The notes: generated by a model from the letters alone, not told the origin. DNA of 63,557 nt from Phascolarctobacterium sp. (GCA_017467905.1 JAFUKD010000011.1:1-63557), one strand, 5' to 3'. Positions 24,646 to 34,418 are shown, numbered from the stretch's first letter. Numbers and translations are program-made.

Positions 24646-26127
24646 TTACGCCCTTTTCAAAAGCACAGCCATGCAGCAGCCCAACGCACCCAAGCCTGCA
24701 AAAAGTCCTGTCATACCGCTAGCAGTAACACCTGCCACAATGTAAGCAAAAAGGCAGCAAGCAGATACAACCAAAACGTAGGGAATTTGTGTAGAAACAT
24801 GGTCCAAGTGATTACATTGCGCACCTGCAGAAGCCAAGATGGTGGTATCAGAAATGGGAGAAACGTGGTCGCCGCCAACAGCGCCAGCCAAAACTGCTGC
24901 GATGGTTACAATGGTCAGCTCGTTGTAGTCGCCAATTACTGCCAGCACAATGGGAATCAAGATGCCGAAGGTACCCCAGGAGGTGCCGGTTGCAAACGCC
25001 AAGCCAATGGAAACCAAGAAGAACATTGCGGGCAGGAACATGCCCAAGGTTGCATTGTTATCTACAACTTGGCTAACGTAACCGCCAATGTTAAGATATT
25101 CTTCGCCGCACACACCGGACAGGGACCAAGCCAAGCACAGAATGAAGAGTGCCGGAGTCATTGCCTTGAAGCCAATGCTGAAACATTCGCAAAAATTTTC
25201 GAAGCGCAGTACGCCACGGGGTATATAAAGGAAGAAAGTGAACATCAACGCCATAAAGGAACCAATTACCAAGCCCTTAGAGGAGTTGCAATCTGCGAAG
25301 GCTTGTGCCACACCTGCACCTTCAAGGATGCCGCCAGTGTAGAGCATGCCAAATACGCAGCCTGCAATCAGCACTGCCAAAGGCAGAACCAAGTCAAGGA
25401 TTTTACCGTTGCCGGTGATGGTTTCAGCTTCTTCATCCTTGTACTCGTCAGGAGTGAGAGCGCCGGTGCCATACTTTTCTTCAAAGGCTTTCATGGTTGA
25501 AAAGTCCTTGCCACTCCAGATAAGGAACATTAAGAACGCCAAGGTAAACCAAGCGTAGTAGTTGTACGGAATGGTTTGCAGGAACAGCTGGAAGCCGTCA
25601 ATCTTACTGTCTTCCGGCAGGGAAGAGCTTACTGCTGCTGCCCAGCTGGAAACAGGAGCGATAATGCAGATGGGCGCTGCGGTAGCGTCAATGATGTACG
25701 CCAGCTTAGCGCGGGTAACTTTAAATTTATCAGTTACAGGGCGCATTACCGTACCAACGGTTAAGCAGTTAAAGTAATCGTCGATGAAGATGAGCATTCC
25801 CAAAAAGGAAGTTACAAAAAGAGCACTTGCCTTACTTCTAATGCTGCGCACTGCCCATTCGCCATAAGCCTTGGATGCGCCGGATTTAGAGATTGCTGCA
25901 ACCAAAATGCCCAGCAATACTAAGAATACTAAAATATTTACGTTGCCGCCAACCTTTACTTCCATAATGGTAAACATAGTGTCAATGGCAGAAACAAGAT
26001 TGAAATCGCAGAACATTAACGCACCGGTCAGGATGCCTACGATTAAGGAGATGTAAACCTCCTTGGTGTACAATGCCAGGGCAATTGTAATAAGCGGCGG
26101 TACTAAAGACCAAATTGTTTGTGACAT
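24646..26127 (-). CDS. nhaC: Na+/H+ antiporter, NhaC family
   Basis: 493 residues with about 11-12 membrane helices. Typical NhaC-family segments include FIDDYFNCLTVGTVMRPVTD, ATAAPICIIAPVSSWAA, TGTSWGTFGILIPI and AVLAGAVGGDHVSPISDTTI. It probably exchanges cytoplasmic Na+ (or a metabolite, as in the related malate/lactate exchangers) for protons. It is a single-gene unit with an RBS (AGGGGA), an upstream -10 TATAAT and a strong terminator. Confidence 0.9.
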   Translation of the reverse strand: MSQTIWSLVPPLITIALALYTKEVYISLIVGILTGALMFCDFNLVSAIDTMFTIMEVKVGGNVNILVFLVLLGILVAAISKSGASKAYGEWAVRSIRSKASALFVTSFLGMLIFIDDYFNCLTVGTVMRPVTDKFKVTRAKLAYIIDATAAPICIIAPVSSWAAAVSSSLPEDSKIDGFQLFLQTIPYNYYAWFTLAFLMFLIWSGKDFSTMKAFEEKYGTGALTPDEYKDEEAETITGNGKILDLVLPLAVLIAGCVFGMLYTGGILEGAGVAQAFADCNSSKGLVIGSFMALMFTFFLYIPRGVLRFENFCECFSIGFKAMTPALFILCLAWSLSGVCGEEYLNIGGYVSQVVDNNATLGMFLPAMFFLVSIGLAFATGTSWGTFGILIPIVLAVIGDYNELTIVTIAAVLAGAVGGDHVSPISDTTILASAGAQCNHLDHVSTQIPYVLVVSACCLFAYIVAGVTASGMTGLFAGLGALGCCMAVLLKRA

Positions 26128-26195
26128 AATTCCCCTACTTTCTCAAATTCATAATCAGCTTTTTTATTATATCATCTTTGGCTAATTATTAAAAT

Positions 26196-26225
26196 AAAAT
26201 TATCAGAATTTTTCCTGCTAATTTT
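26196..26225 (-). terminator. Terminator after rmuC
   Basis: AAAATTA and TAATTTT pair around an inner CAG/CTG. On the minus strand it is followed by ATTTTAAT. Confidence 0.6.
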
Positions 26226-26232
26226 CCTTCTA

Positions 26233-27366
26233 TTATATATGCTCTTCGCTTTCCACATCCTGCAGGCGTTTGCCAATGCTCTGCACCCTTCTGCTTGCCG
26301 TCGCTACGCTCGTTCCTGCTTCTTCTAACTTTTTGCCTGTCTTATCAAGCGCAGCAGCCAAGGCTTCCATGTCCTGCTTCACTGCTGCCAAAAGTCGCCA
26401 CACCTCGTCGGTGCGCTGCTGCACTGCCAAAGTTCTAAAGCCCATTTGCAAGCTGTTCAAAAGCGCCGCCAAGGTGGAAGGCCCTGCGATACACACCCTG
26501 TACCCACGCTGCAGCTCTTCTGCCACGCCGGTCATGTTCAAGGCTTCTAAGAACAAGCCCTCGCTGGGCAGGTACATCACAGCGAAATCCGTAGAGTACG
26601 GCGGGCAAATATATTTTTCGCTAATGGTTTTGGCCTCATTTTTAAGACGGCGCTCCAAAAGCTTTAAGGCCTCTTCCGCTTCGGCGGTACGCCCTTCTTC
26701 CCTCGCCTGCTGCAAGCGCTGATAATCTTCCAAGGGGAACTTGGCATCTATGGGCAGATATATTTCCTGCAAGTCATCTGCTCCCGGAAGGCGCAGGGCA
26801 AATTCAACTCTGGCATTGCTGTGGGGAACAACCTCTACGTTTTCTGCCACCCGGTTCTTGGGCAAAACGTCGTAGAGCAATTTCGCCAGCTGCATTTCTC
26901 CCCAAATGCCACGAGTCTTAACATTGGTAAGGATGCGCTTCAGCTCGTCCACACCTCCGGCAAGGCTTTGCAGCTCGCCCATATTGCGGTGCAGTGCTTC
27001 CAGCCGCTTGCTGACGATTGTAAAACGCTGCTCTAAATTTTCGGCGAGCTTGTCATCAACGGTGGTGCGGATGCGCTCTAAATTTTTATCGGTTAAATCT
27101 GCCAAACGGGCAACCCGCTTGTCAATCTGCTCGCTAAGCCTGTCGTTGGCAGCTTGGCTTTCCATGCGTGCTGCCCTTGCAAGGGTGCTCTGCTCCCCAC
27201 GCAAATCCTTCAGAGCTTCACTTAGGCTACGCTCCAAAAATTCCAGGCGCTGTTCTAAATTATTTTTTTCTGCTTCACGCCCACGCCTTATAACCAATAC
27301 AATCAGCACCAAAAGCGCTACCAAGATTGCTCCTAAGAGGGCGGGCAAAATAATTTGCATATCCAT
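26233..27366 (-). CDS. rmuC: DNA recombination protein RmuC
   Basis: 377 residues. An N-terminal membrane anchor (ILPALLGAILVALLVLIVLV) and a long coiled coil (30-140) precede the RmuC nuclease-like domain (TRGIWGEMQLAKLLYDVLP, LPIDAKFPLEDYQRL, GPSTLAALLNSLQMGFRTLA). RmuC limits recombination at inverted repeats. The start follows GAGG with eight-base spacing. It is transcribed divergently from the tetR-efflux operon. Confidence 0.93.
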   Translation of the reverse strand: MDMQIILPALLGAILVALLVLIVLVIRRGREAEKNNLEQRLEFLERSLSEALKDLRGEQSTLARAARMESQAANDRLSEQIDKRVARLADLTDKNLERIRTTVDDKLAENLEQRFTIVSKRLEALHRNMGELQSLAGGVDELKRILTNVKTRGIWGEMQLAKLLYDVLPKNRVAENVEVVPHSNARVEFALRLPGADDLQEIYLPIDAKFPLEDYQRLQQAREEGRTAEAEEALKLLERRLKNEAKTISEKYICPPYSTDFAVMYLPSEGLFLEALNMTGVAEELQRGYRVCIAGPSTLAALLNSLQMGFRTLAVQQRTDEVWRLLAAVKQDMEALAAALDKTGKKLEEAGTSVATASRRVQSIGKRLQDVESEEHI

Positions 27367-27465
27367 TTTTACGACCTCGCTTCTTTTCTTTCCTATATTA
27401 TAGCAAATACGAAAAAATTTTTCTGTAAATCTACACCATTTTTACAGCAAACAGTCCTTACCCAT

Positions 27466-27505
27466 TTGCTATATGTTTCCGCGTAGTATATAATTAATAT
27501 ATATT
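27466..27505 (+). promoter_or_regulatory. Promoter and palindromic operator of the tetR-RND operon
   Basis: -35 TTGCTA (27466-27471), a 17-base spacer and -10 TATAAT (27489-27494). A perfect 14-bp palindrome TTAATATATATTAA (about 27492-27505) overlaps the -10 and start point, a typical place for autorepression by the TetR protein encoded just downstream. Confidence 0.6.
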
Positions 27506-27543
27506 AAATATATGGTTAATTTACTCAAGTGAGGTATTTGTTT

Positions 27544-28152
27544 ATGATGATCGGTTCCGAAAACATTGCTACCAGTGCTGAAAAGATTTTACAAGCAGCG
27601 ACTGGTCTTTTTGCCTTGAATAACTTTAATGCAGTTTCCATTAAGCAGATTGCTAATGCCAGCGGCTGCAACAGTGCTTTGATTTCTTATTATTTTGGCG
27701 GCAAAAAGAATTTGTACCAAGAGGTGTTGAACGCTCAGGCGGTGGTGTTCTTTAAATTGATTGATGACATCCGCAAAATGGATATGTCTCCTTTGTCCAA
27801 GCTGCGCCATTATGTAGATGCTCTTTCTAAAATTCAAGAAACCAATCCGGAAAGCATCCCCCTTATTTGCCGCGAGCTGCTTGCACCCCAACCCATTTTC
27901 GAGAAATTCGTCAAAAACAAATTATATGCCTTACATCAATTTATGACTGAACTGGTTACGGAAGCTATTGAATGTAATGAAATCCACACAGAGATTAAGC
28001 CTACCCATGTAGCCTTCACTCTGGAAAGCACCATTATGTTCTTCTTCCTAACCCAAAACCAAGTACGTGAACTGGGCAACTACGCTCCCGGTGAACAAGG
28101 AGCTTACTTAACCCAAGTTTTAAATACATACCTTGCTTCTTTAAGCAGATAA
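27544..28152 (+). CDS. TetR/AcrR family repressor
   Basis: About 202 residues from the ATG at 27544, which has GAGG nine bases upstream; a GTG at 27529 lies on that site and is less likely. The N-terminal HTH is clear: AEKILQAATGLFALNNFNAV, then SIKQIANASGCNSALISYYF and GGKKNLYQEV. The C-terminal ligand domain resembles CerR/YbiH-type members. It precedes the efflux genes on the same strand and probably represses them and itself. Confidence 0.92.
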   Translation: MMIGSENIATSAEKILQAATGLFALNNFNAVSIKQIANASGCNSALISYYFGGKKNLYQEVLNAQAVVFFKLIDDIRKMDMSPLSKLRHYVDALSKIQETNPESIPLICRELLAPQPIFEKFVKNKLYALHQFMTELVTEAIECNEIHTEIKPTHVAFTLESTIMFFFLTQNQVRELGNYAPGEQGAYLTQVLNTYLASLSR

Positions 28153-28174
28153 GGAGCAAGCGAGGAGGGTTATT

Positions 28175-29296
28175 ATGACTTTAAAAGCTTTTTTCGAAAA
28201 AATTCCGCAGAAAAAGGTTGTCGCCCTCTCTACATCGGCATTGCTTATCGCTGCAGGCTGGCAGCTGTACAATGTTATAGCTGTTAAGCCCCAGCCCGCT
28301 AAGGTTATCCCCCTGGTGCGCACCGTTACAGTTGGTAACAGCAGCACCAGTATTAGGGATGTTTACCCCGGTGAAGTGCGTGGACGTTACGAAAGCAATC
28401 TTGCTTTTCAGGTTGCAGGCAAAATCAATAACCGCTACGTCAATATTGGCGATACGGTTACGGCAGGACAGGTTTTGATGACCATTGACCCCAAGGATGT
28501 TGAACAGGCCTTGGCTGCCAGCGAAGCTCAGCTTGCCAGCGCCCTTGCCAATCAAAAGTTGGCAGCAGATAACGCAGAACGCTTTACCGCTCTTTACCAG
28601 GGCGGCGCCATTAGCCAGGCGGTTTACGACCAGTACCAAACTCAGCTGAAAGCAGCTAACGCGGCACTGCGCCAAGCCCAAGCGCAAGCAAATGTTAATT
28701 TTAACCAAAAGGAATATACCAAACTGCGCAGTGATGCCAACGGTGTTGTTGCCAATATTAGCGGAGAAATAGGACAAGTGACAGCAGCAGGCACACCCCT
28801 TGTAACTGTTGTGCAAAACGGCGAACGTGAGGTACAGATTAACGTGCCCGAAAATAAGCTACCGGCTCTACGATTAGGGCAGGTGGCTTTTGTTAATTTT
28901 TGGGCGCTTCCCGGTGTAGAAGCTAAGGGTACAATTTCTGAAATTGCTCCCATGGCGGATGCCGTTACCAAAACCTACCGCGTGCGCGTGGCGCTCGACA
29001 GCTTCCCGGCAGAAGCCAAGCTTGGCATGACCACCAAGGTTACCCTTGACAATGGCAGCGCTGAACATTTTTTGCTGCCTGCTACCGCCATTTACCAGAT
29101 AGATTCCCAGCCCAAGGTATGGCTTGTGCAAGATAACAAGGCAAGCCTCACTGATATTACCATTGCCGGTTACGCAGGTAACCAGGTTGTAATTGCCAAT
29201 GGCGTTCAGGCTGGCGATATTGTAATTACCGCAGGCCTGAACAAGCTTACACCCCAACAACCCGTCCGTCTTATGGAAAGCGGTGATGGCAAATGA
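28175..29296 (+). CDS. RND efflux periplasmic adaptor (membrane fusion protein)
   Basis: 373 residues: an N-terminal membrane anchor (VVALSTSALLIAAGWQLY), a barrel-sandwich lipoyl half-motif (VAGKINNRYVNIGDTVTAGQ), an alpha-helical hairpin (about 105-170) and a beta-barrel (VPENKLPALRLGQVAFVNFW). It links the inner-membrane pump to an outer-membrane channel. AGGAGGG precedes the ATG, and the stop overlaps the pump ATG by four bases. Confidence 0.93.
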   Translation: MTLKAFFEKIPQKKVVALSTSALLIAAGWQLYNVIAVKPQPAKVIPLVRTVTVGNSSTSIRDVYPGEVRGRYESNLAFQVAGKINNRYVNIGDTVTAGQVLMTIDPKDVEQALAASEAQLASALANQKLAADNAERFTALYQGGAISQAVYDQYQTQLKAANAALRQAQAQANVNFNQKEYTKLRSDANGVVANISGEIGQVTAAGTPLVTVVQNGEREVQINVPENKLPALRLGQVAFVNFWALPGVEAKGTISEIAPMADAVTKTYRVRVALDSFPAEAKLGMTTKVTLDNGSAEHFLLPATAIYQIDSQPKVWLVQDNKASLTDITIAGYAGNQVVIANGVQAGDIVITAGLNKLTPQQPVRLMESGDGK

Positions 29297-32200
29297 AGAA
29301 TACCAACTGGGCAGATTGGTCCATAAAACACAAGCAGATAGTTTATTTCTTTGCCTTTCTTGTTTTGGTGATGGGTATCTTTTCTTTTCGCACTCTTGGC
29401 CGCAGTGAAGACCCCAGCTTTACCGTAAAGCAAATGGTAATTTCTGCAGCTTGGCCAGGCGCCAGCGCCAAACAGGTAGAGATGCACCTGACGGACGAAA
29501 TTGAAAAGCAGGTACAAACCCTACCGGACTTGGACAAGGTCACCAGCTACTCCCGTCCCGGAGTTTCTGTTATAACTGCCTACCTTAAAGACGAAGTGCA
29601 GGGCAAGGATGTGCGTACCCACTGGTTTGAGCTGCGTAATTTGATTGACGATATCAAAAGCAATTTACCTGAGGGCGTAGTAGGACCTTACTACAACGAC
29701 CACTTCGACGATGTTTACGGTAATATTTACGCACTTACAGGCGCAAGCTTTTCTTACGAGGAAATGCGCCAGTACGCAGAAAAAATTAAGCTGCAATTTT
29801 ACGGCATCCCCGATGTCAAGAAGGTAGAGCTCGTAGGCGTGCAGCCTGAAAAAATTTATGTGCAGATGGATACGGATAAGCTGGCGCAGTTGGGCTTGGA
29901 CATTAACGCTCTTGCCAGCATCATCAAGGCGCAAACTGCAGTTACCCCCTCCGGCATGATTGAAACGGAAACCAATAACGCTTACCTGCGCATTACAGGT
30001 TCCCCTGACAGCTTAGAAAATATCCGCGCCATTCCCATCAACGGTAACGGCAAGGTATTCCGTTTAGGTGACATTGCCCAAATTACCCGTGGCTACGCTG
30101 ACCCGCCGGAATACAAAATGTATTTTAACGGCGAGCCTGCCATTGGCATTGCCCTTTCCATGGAGGACGGAGGCAATAACATTCAGTTGGGCGAAAACTT
30201 AGCCGTCGCCATTGCCAAAATAAAAAAGAACCTTCCTTTAGGCTTGGAGCTGAACCAGGTTGCCAACCAGCCTGAGGTTGTGAAGAAATCCATTGACGAA
30301 TTTTCCCAAAGCCTTTACGAAGCAATTATTATCGTTTTGGGCGTAAGCCTTTTTTCCTTGGGCAGACGTTGCGGCTATATTATTTCCTGCTGCATTCCCC
30401 TTATTCTTTTGGGGACCTTCTGCGCCATGTACGCCCTCAATATAGATTTGCACAAGGTTTCCCTCGGCGCCTTGATAATTTCCTTAGGGATGCTGGTTGA
30501 CGATGCCATTGTGGTCGTAGAGCTGATGGAAGTTAAAATCTCCGAAGGCTGGGAGCGCACCAAGGCAGCAACCTATGCCTTTCAAACCTGCGCTTGGCCA
30601 CTGCTTACAGGTACAGTGATTACCTGCCTAGGCTTCATGCCCATTGCCTTTTCTAAATCCAGCTCCTCGGAATTTGCCTCTTCCCTCTTTCCTGTTATAA
30701 GCATTACCCTGCTTTTGTCATGGCTTGTTTCTGCAAGCCTTGCTCCCATTTTGGGTTACGAATGGCTACGCCCCACTATTATAAAGGAAGAAAGTTATAA
30801 CACTCCCTTTTACCAAAGGTTCCGTAGCCTGCTTACCTTCTCCTTAAACCACCGCTGGTTAGTCTTGGGGGCTACTCTTATTTTGTTCTGCGTTTCCATT
30901 TTCATGATGCGCTTCATCAAGCAGGAGTTCTTCCCTCCTTCCGTAAGGCCGGAGCTTTTAGTGGAGCTTAACCTGCCCGAAGGCAGCTCCCTGAAATCTA
31001 CGGATGCTGCCGCTCAGAAATTAACCAAGCTTATTTTGCAGGACGAGGATTTGGACAGCGTTTCTACCTACGTTGGCAAGAGCGCTCCTCGCTTCGTCCT
31101 AGTTATAGACCCGGTACAGCCTCGCGATAATTATGCCCAATTAGTTGCTGTAGCCAAGGACATTGAAGGGCGCAAGCGGCTGGAAAAGAAAATTGCAGCA
31201 CTTACCCAGGAACATTTGCCGGAAGTAATCGCAATCTCCCGTTCCATTCCCTTAGGTCCCCCTGCTCCCTATCCTGTAATGCTGCGAGTTAAGGGCGCAG
31301 ATGCGCAATTAGTAAAAGAGTACGCTCAAAAGGTGCGCCAGGTAATGACCGCCAACCCAAACATCACCCAAACCCGTTACGATTGGCTGGAACAATCCGG
31401 CGCAGTGCAGGTTACCATTGATAACGACAAGCTTCTGCAGATGGGTATCACCCGCCAAAGCGTTGCCATTGCTTTGCAGGCGCAGGTTTCCGGCTACACC
31501 ATTGCTAATTATCTGGAAGGCGATCAGGATATTGACATTGTCTTTCGTTTAGAGCCTAACCAAAGAGCAACCATTACCCAGCTGGAAACCGTTTCCATCC
31601 CCACCTCCAAGGGAGCAGTACCCTTGGCGCAGGTGGCACGCATTGGCTACACCAGCGAGGATAATATGATTTGGCGGCGCAACCTGCAGCCTACCATCAC
31701 TGTTTGCGGTAACATCATTGATGGCGTTACCGGCAACGACGTTACCCAAGAGGTTTACAACCAGCTGGCAGAGGTACGCTCCAATTTGCCTGATGACCTT
31801 ACCATTGAAATTGGTGGCAGCCTTGAAGACAGCAAAAAGACCTTGGCTCATCTTATGAAGCCCGTACCCGTTATGCTCATCCTGATGGCAGTACTCCTTA
31901 TGCTGGAGCTGCAGGACGTGCGCAAGCTGTTCATTATAGTTTGCACTGTTCCCTTGGGCATCATTGGTGTTGTTTGGGGATTGCTGCTCTTCAACTCTAC
32001 CTTGGGCTTCATGGCAGAGCTGGGTATCCTTGCTCTGGCAGGCATCATCATCCGTAACAGCGTTGTACTCATTGACCAAATTAAGCAGCACTTGGATGCG
32101 GGCATAGAGCCCTTGGAAGCAATCAAGGAATCTGCCATTGTGCGCTTCCGTCCCATTATACTGGCAGCCTTCACTACGGTTTTAGGGCTTATCCCCCTTT

Positions 32201-32322
32201 TCGCCAGCGACTTCTGGAATGCCATGGCTGTTTCCATAGCGGCAGGCTTAACGGGTGCAACCCTGCTTACCTTAATTATTTTGCCTGTATTGTACGCGAT
32301 AATCTTTAAAGTTAAAAACTAA
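29293..32322 (+). CDS. RND efflux pump inner-membrane transporter
   Basis: 1009 residues, the HAE1-type size, with twelve membrane helices in two halves and two large periplasmic loops. The helix-4 proton relay Asp pair is present (SLGMLVDDAIVVVELM, near residues 401-402). PASPP-type substrate export is expected, but specificity cannot be read. It is translationally coupled to the adaptor. No TolC/OprM-type gene follows in the window, so a channel encoded elsewhere must be shared. Confidence 0.95.
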   Translation: MKNTNWADWSIKHKQIVYFFAFLVLVMGIFSFRTLGRSEDPSFTVKQMVISAAWPGASAKQVEMHLTDEIEKQVQTLPDLDKVTSYSRPGVSVITAYLKDEVQGKDVRTHWFELRNLIDDIKSNLPEGVVGPYYNDHFDDVYGNIYALTGASFSYEEMRQYAEKIKLQFYGIPDVKKVELVGVQPEKIYVQMDTDKLAQLGLDINALASIIKAQTAVTPSGMIETETNNAYLRITGSPDSLENIRAIPINGNGKVFRLGDIAQITRGYADPPEYKMYFNGEPAIGIALSMEDGGNNIQLGENLAVAIAKIKKNLPLGLELNQVANQPEVVKKSIDEFSQSLYEAIIIVLGVSLFSLGRRCGYIISCCIPLILLGTFCAMYALNIDLHKVSLGALIISLGMLVDDAIVVVELMEVKISEGWERTKAATYAFQTCAWPLLTGTVITCLGFMPIAFSKSSSSEFASSLFPVISITLLLSWLVSASLAPILGYEWLRPTIIKEESYNTPFYQRFRSLLTFSLNHRWLVLGATLILFCVSIFMMRFIKQEFFPPSVRPELLVELNLPEGSSLKSTDAAAQKLTKLILQDEDLDSVSTYVGKSAPRFVLVIDPVQPRDNYAQLVAVAKDIEGRKRLEKKIAALTQEHLPEVIAISRSIPLGPPAPYPVMLRVKGADAQLVKEYAQKVRQVMTANPNITQTRYDWLEQSGAVQVTIDNDKLLQMGITRQSVAIALQAQVSGYTIANYLEGDQDIDIVFRLEPNQRATITQLETVSIPTSKGAVPLAQVARIGYTSEDNMIWRRNLQPTITVCGNIIDGVTGNDVTQEVYNQLAEVRSNLPDDLTIEIGGSLEDSKKTLAHLMKPVPVMLILMAVLLMLELQDVRKLFIIVCTVPLGIIGVVWGLLLFNSTLGFMAELGILALAGIIIRNSVVLIDQIKQHLDAGIEPLEAIKESAIVRFRPIILAAFTTVLGLIPLFASDFWNAMAVSIAAGLTGATLLTLIILPVLYAIIFKVKN

Positions 32323-32326
32323 AAGC

Positions 32327-32372
32327 AAAAGTGTGCTATAATATCCTTATGGATTTATAACACACTTTTTGT
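32327..32372 (+). terminator. Terminator of the RND operon containing a -10-like box
   Basis: An 18-bp interrupted stem (AAAAGTGTG, TATAA and ATCC with their complements) closes on a TTAT loop and is followed by TTTGTTTT. The ascending arm contains TGCTATAAT (-10 TATAAT at 32337-32342), so comB could be started from within the terminator. Confidence 0.75.
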
Positions 32373-32390
32373 TTTAGAGGAGATGGGGAA

Positions 32391-33095
32391 ATGAAAAAGT
32401 TTCACGGCAAGGTGAACATCTTGCATTTAATTGACGGTGCCAAGCAGGCAGAAGGACTGACCGTAATTATTGACGTGTTCAGAGCCTTCTCCTTAGAAAA
32501 TTATTTATACGACATGGATGTTGAGCTGATTCGCCCTGTAGGAACCATTGAAGATGCCTTTCGCTTGAAGGAAACCACCCCCAACAGCCTGCTTTTTGGC
32601 GAGCGCAACGGTATTAAGGTAGAAGGCTTCGATTTTGGCAACTCCCCTTCTTCCGTTACGCCGGAAATCGTAAAAGGCAAAACCATTTTGCACACTACCA
32701 GCGCCGGTACTCAGGGTGTTGTTAATGCTAAAAACGCTACTAAAATTCTTGCAGGCAGCTTGGTAAATGCTAAAGCCGTTGCAGAATACATCATTGAAAC
32801 TCAACCAGAAGTTGTTTCCTTAGTTTGCATGGGCTGGAACGCAGAAGTACTGGCGGCAGAAGACGAGCTGTGCGCTGAATACATCAAGAGTATTCTTGAC
32901 GGCGAGGAGCTTCCCAATATGGATGAACGCGTTGCAGATTTACAGTTCCACGGCGGCGAACACTTCTTTAACCCGGAAACCCAAGAAGTATTCCCGGAGC
33001 CTGACTTCTGGCTGTGCATTAAGTATAACCGCTTCCCCTACATATTAGAAATTACTAAAGACGAAATCGGTTATGTAACCAAAAGAATAAGATAA
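32391..33095 (+). CDS. comB: 2-phosphosulfolactate phosphatase family protein (ComB)
   Basis: 234 residues matching the ComB family: TVIIDVFRAFSLENYLYD, LFGERNGIKVEGFDFGNSP and TILHTTSAGTQGVVNA. In methanogens ComB acts in coenzyme M synthesis; bacterial homologues are common, but no other coenzyme M or sulfolactate gene is seen here, so the true substrate is unknown. RBS GAGGAG/GGGG precedes the ATG, and a good terminator follows. Confidence 0.88.
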   Translation: MKKFHGKVNILHLIDGAKQAEGLTVIIDVFRAFSLENYLYDMDVELIRPVGTIEDAFRLKETTPNSLLFGERNGIKVEGFDFGNSPSSVTPEIVKGKTILHTTSAGTQGVVNAKNATKILAGSLVNAKAVAEYIIETQPEVVSLVCMGWNAEVLAAEDELCAEYIKSILDGEELPNMDERVADLQFHGGEHFFNPETQEVFPEPDFWLCIKYNRFPYILEITKDEIGYVTKRIR

Positions 33096-33099
33096 TAGC

Positions 33100-33138
33100 A
33101 AAAGCTTCCCTCAAAATTGAGAGAAGCTTTTATTTTTT
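33100..33138 (+). terminator. Terminator after comB
   Basis: AAAAGCTTCCCTCA pairs with TGAGAGAAGCTTTT (one bulge), followed by ATTTTTTAA. The same stem may also weakly stop the converging racemase transcript. Confidence 0.85.
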
Positions 33139-33191
33139 AATCCGTTATCCTAAAATTTTAGAAGCACCAAAGGGCACGGAGCACAACGCGC

Positions 33192-33911
33192 TTACAACAC
33201 TTCGTCATATAATGCTTTCACCGTAGCGTCAGCAAGCGCCCCAATACTGGAAACAGTTCTTTCCTGCGGCAAGCCGGAAGCATCATATCCTAAGGGGAGC
33301 TCTGTGCAGGCAGTCATCACCGGCAGGTTACGTTCTGCCCACAGCTCTTCTACCAATTCCTTACAGAGAGCACCTGCTTCTACCATCTTATTAGCCTTCA
33401 CAAAATTGATAACCTGCTGAGATTTATCGCTTTGCTCTTCGTTAGGAATGTACAGGGTAAAATTATATTTTTCTGCAACCTTTTGGTAGATGCCTGTAGC
33501 ACGAGTGCCTTTAGTAGAAAGCATCCACGCTCCTTCGGGTGAAAGACGTTGAGCTGCCAAAACAGTTTCTTCAACAATATGTACCAGGGGAATGGGAAGC
33601 TCATCCTTAAATTGGTCAATGAAGTAGTGAGCAGTGTTGCAGGGTACGGCAAGCACGTCTGCTCCCATATCGCACAGCTGCAATAAATTCTTTTTCAGTT
33701 TGGGCAAAGGGCTTTCCCCCGCACCGAAGATGGCAGTGCTGCGGTCAGGAGTTTCGCAGTCGCCAATCATATAGATTACGGGATGCTCCTGGTCGATAGT
33801 AGCAGGGCACTTCACCGCCAGCTGGCGCAAGAACTCTGCAGCAGCAGCAGGCCCCATACCGCCCAGCACACCTAATTTCTTACCATTCTTTACATATTTT
33901 ACTTCGCTCAT
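33192..33911 (-). CDS. Aspartate/glutamate racemase family protein
   Basis: 239 residues. Both catalytic cysteines are in their motifs (VLAVPCNTAHYF and MTACTELPLG), with the N-terminal GVLGGMGPAAAAEFLRQL. These enzymes interconvert L- and D-amino acids without cofactor; Asp versus Glu specificity is not clear. It is the last gene of the thiD-thiM-thiE-ybaK unit, starting 15 bases after ybaK. Confidence 0.9.
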   Translation of the reverse strand: MSEVKYVKNGKKLGVLGGMGPAAAAEFLRQLAVKCPATIDQEHPVIYMIGDCETPDRSTAIFGAGESPLPKLKKNLLQLCDMGADVLAVPCNTAHYFIDQFKDELPIPLVHIVEETVLAAQRLSPEGAWMLSTKGTRATGIYQKVAEKYNFTLYIPNEEQSDKSQQVINFVKANKMVEAGALCKELVEELWAERNLPVMTACTELPLGYDASGLPQERTVSSIGALADATVKALYDEVL

Positions 33912-33926
33912 AATTTTAGCCTTCCT

Positions 33927-34403
33927 TTATTCGTTCCAACCCTTGCACAAATCAACCCAGCCCTGACAGTTGCAGGAATACTTTTCCAATTCTTCCGGAG
34001 TAAGCTCTATGGCGCTGTTGGAGCTGCCGCACGCCGGAAAGAAGGTGGTAAAGCGTTTCAGGGAAATGTCCAAGTAAACCTTAACGCCTTCGTTAATACC
34101 GAAGGGACACACGCCGCCAATGGCATGACCAATCGTAGGCTCTACCTCTTCCGCGCTGAGCATCTTTGCCTTTACACCAAAGAAGTGCTTGTACTTGGGG
34201 TTATCTATTTTGCCATCGCCTGCGGTAACGATAAGCACGCAGCCCTCGCCAACCTTGAAGGAAAGCGTTTTGGCAATGCGCGCCGGCTCACAGCCTGCTG
34301 CCTGAGCGGCAAGCTCTACCGTTGCGCTAGATGTTGCAAATTCAATGACACGGTCTTCCATATCAAATTGTTTAAAATAAGCACGAACTTTCTCTATGGA
34401 CAA
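33927..34403 (-). CDS. ybaK: YbaK/EbsC family Cys-tRNA(Pro)/aminoacyl-tRNA deacylase
   Basis: 158 residues. The YbaK fold motifs are visible: CEPARIAKTLSFKVGEGCVL, GHAIGGVCPFGINEGVKVYL and FFPACGSSNSAIELTPEEL. Such proteins hydrolyse mischarged tRNA. It sits in the thiamine gene run, 15 bases from thiE. The exact substrate is uncertain. Confidence 0.9.
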   Translation of the reverse strand: MSIEKVRAYFKQFDMEDRVIEFATSSATVELAAQAAGCEPARIAKTLSFKVGEGCVLIVTAGDGKIDNPKYKHFFGVKAKMLSAEEVEPTIGHAIGGVCPFGINEGVKVYLDISLKRFTTFFPACGSSNSAIELTPEELEKYSCNCQGWVDLCKGWNE

Positions 34404-34418
34404 GGTAATGCCTCCGTT

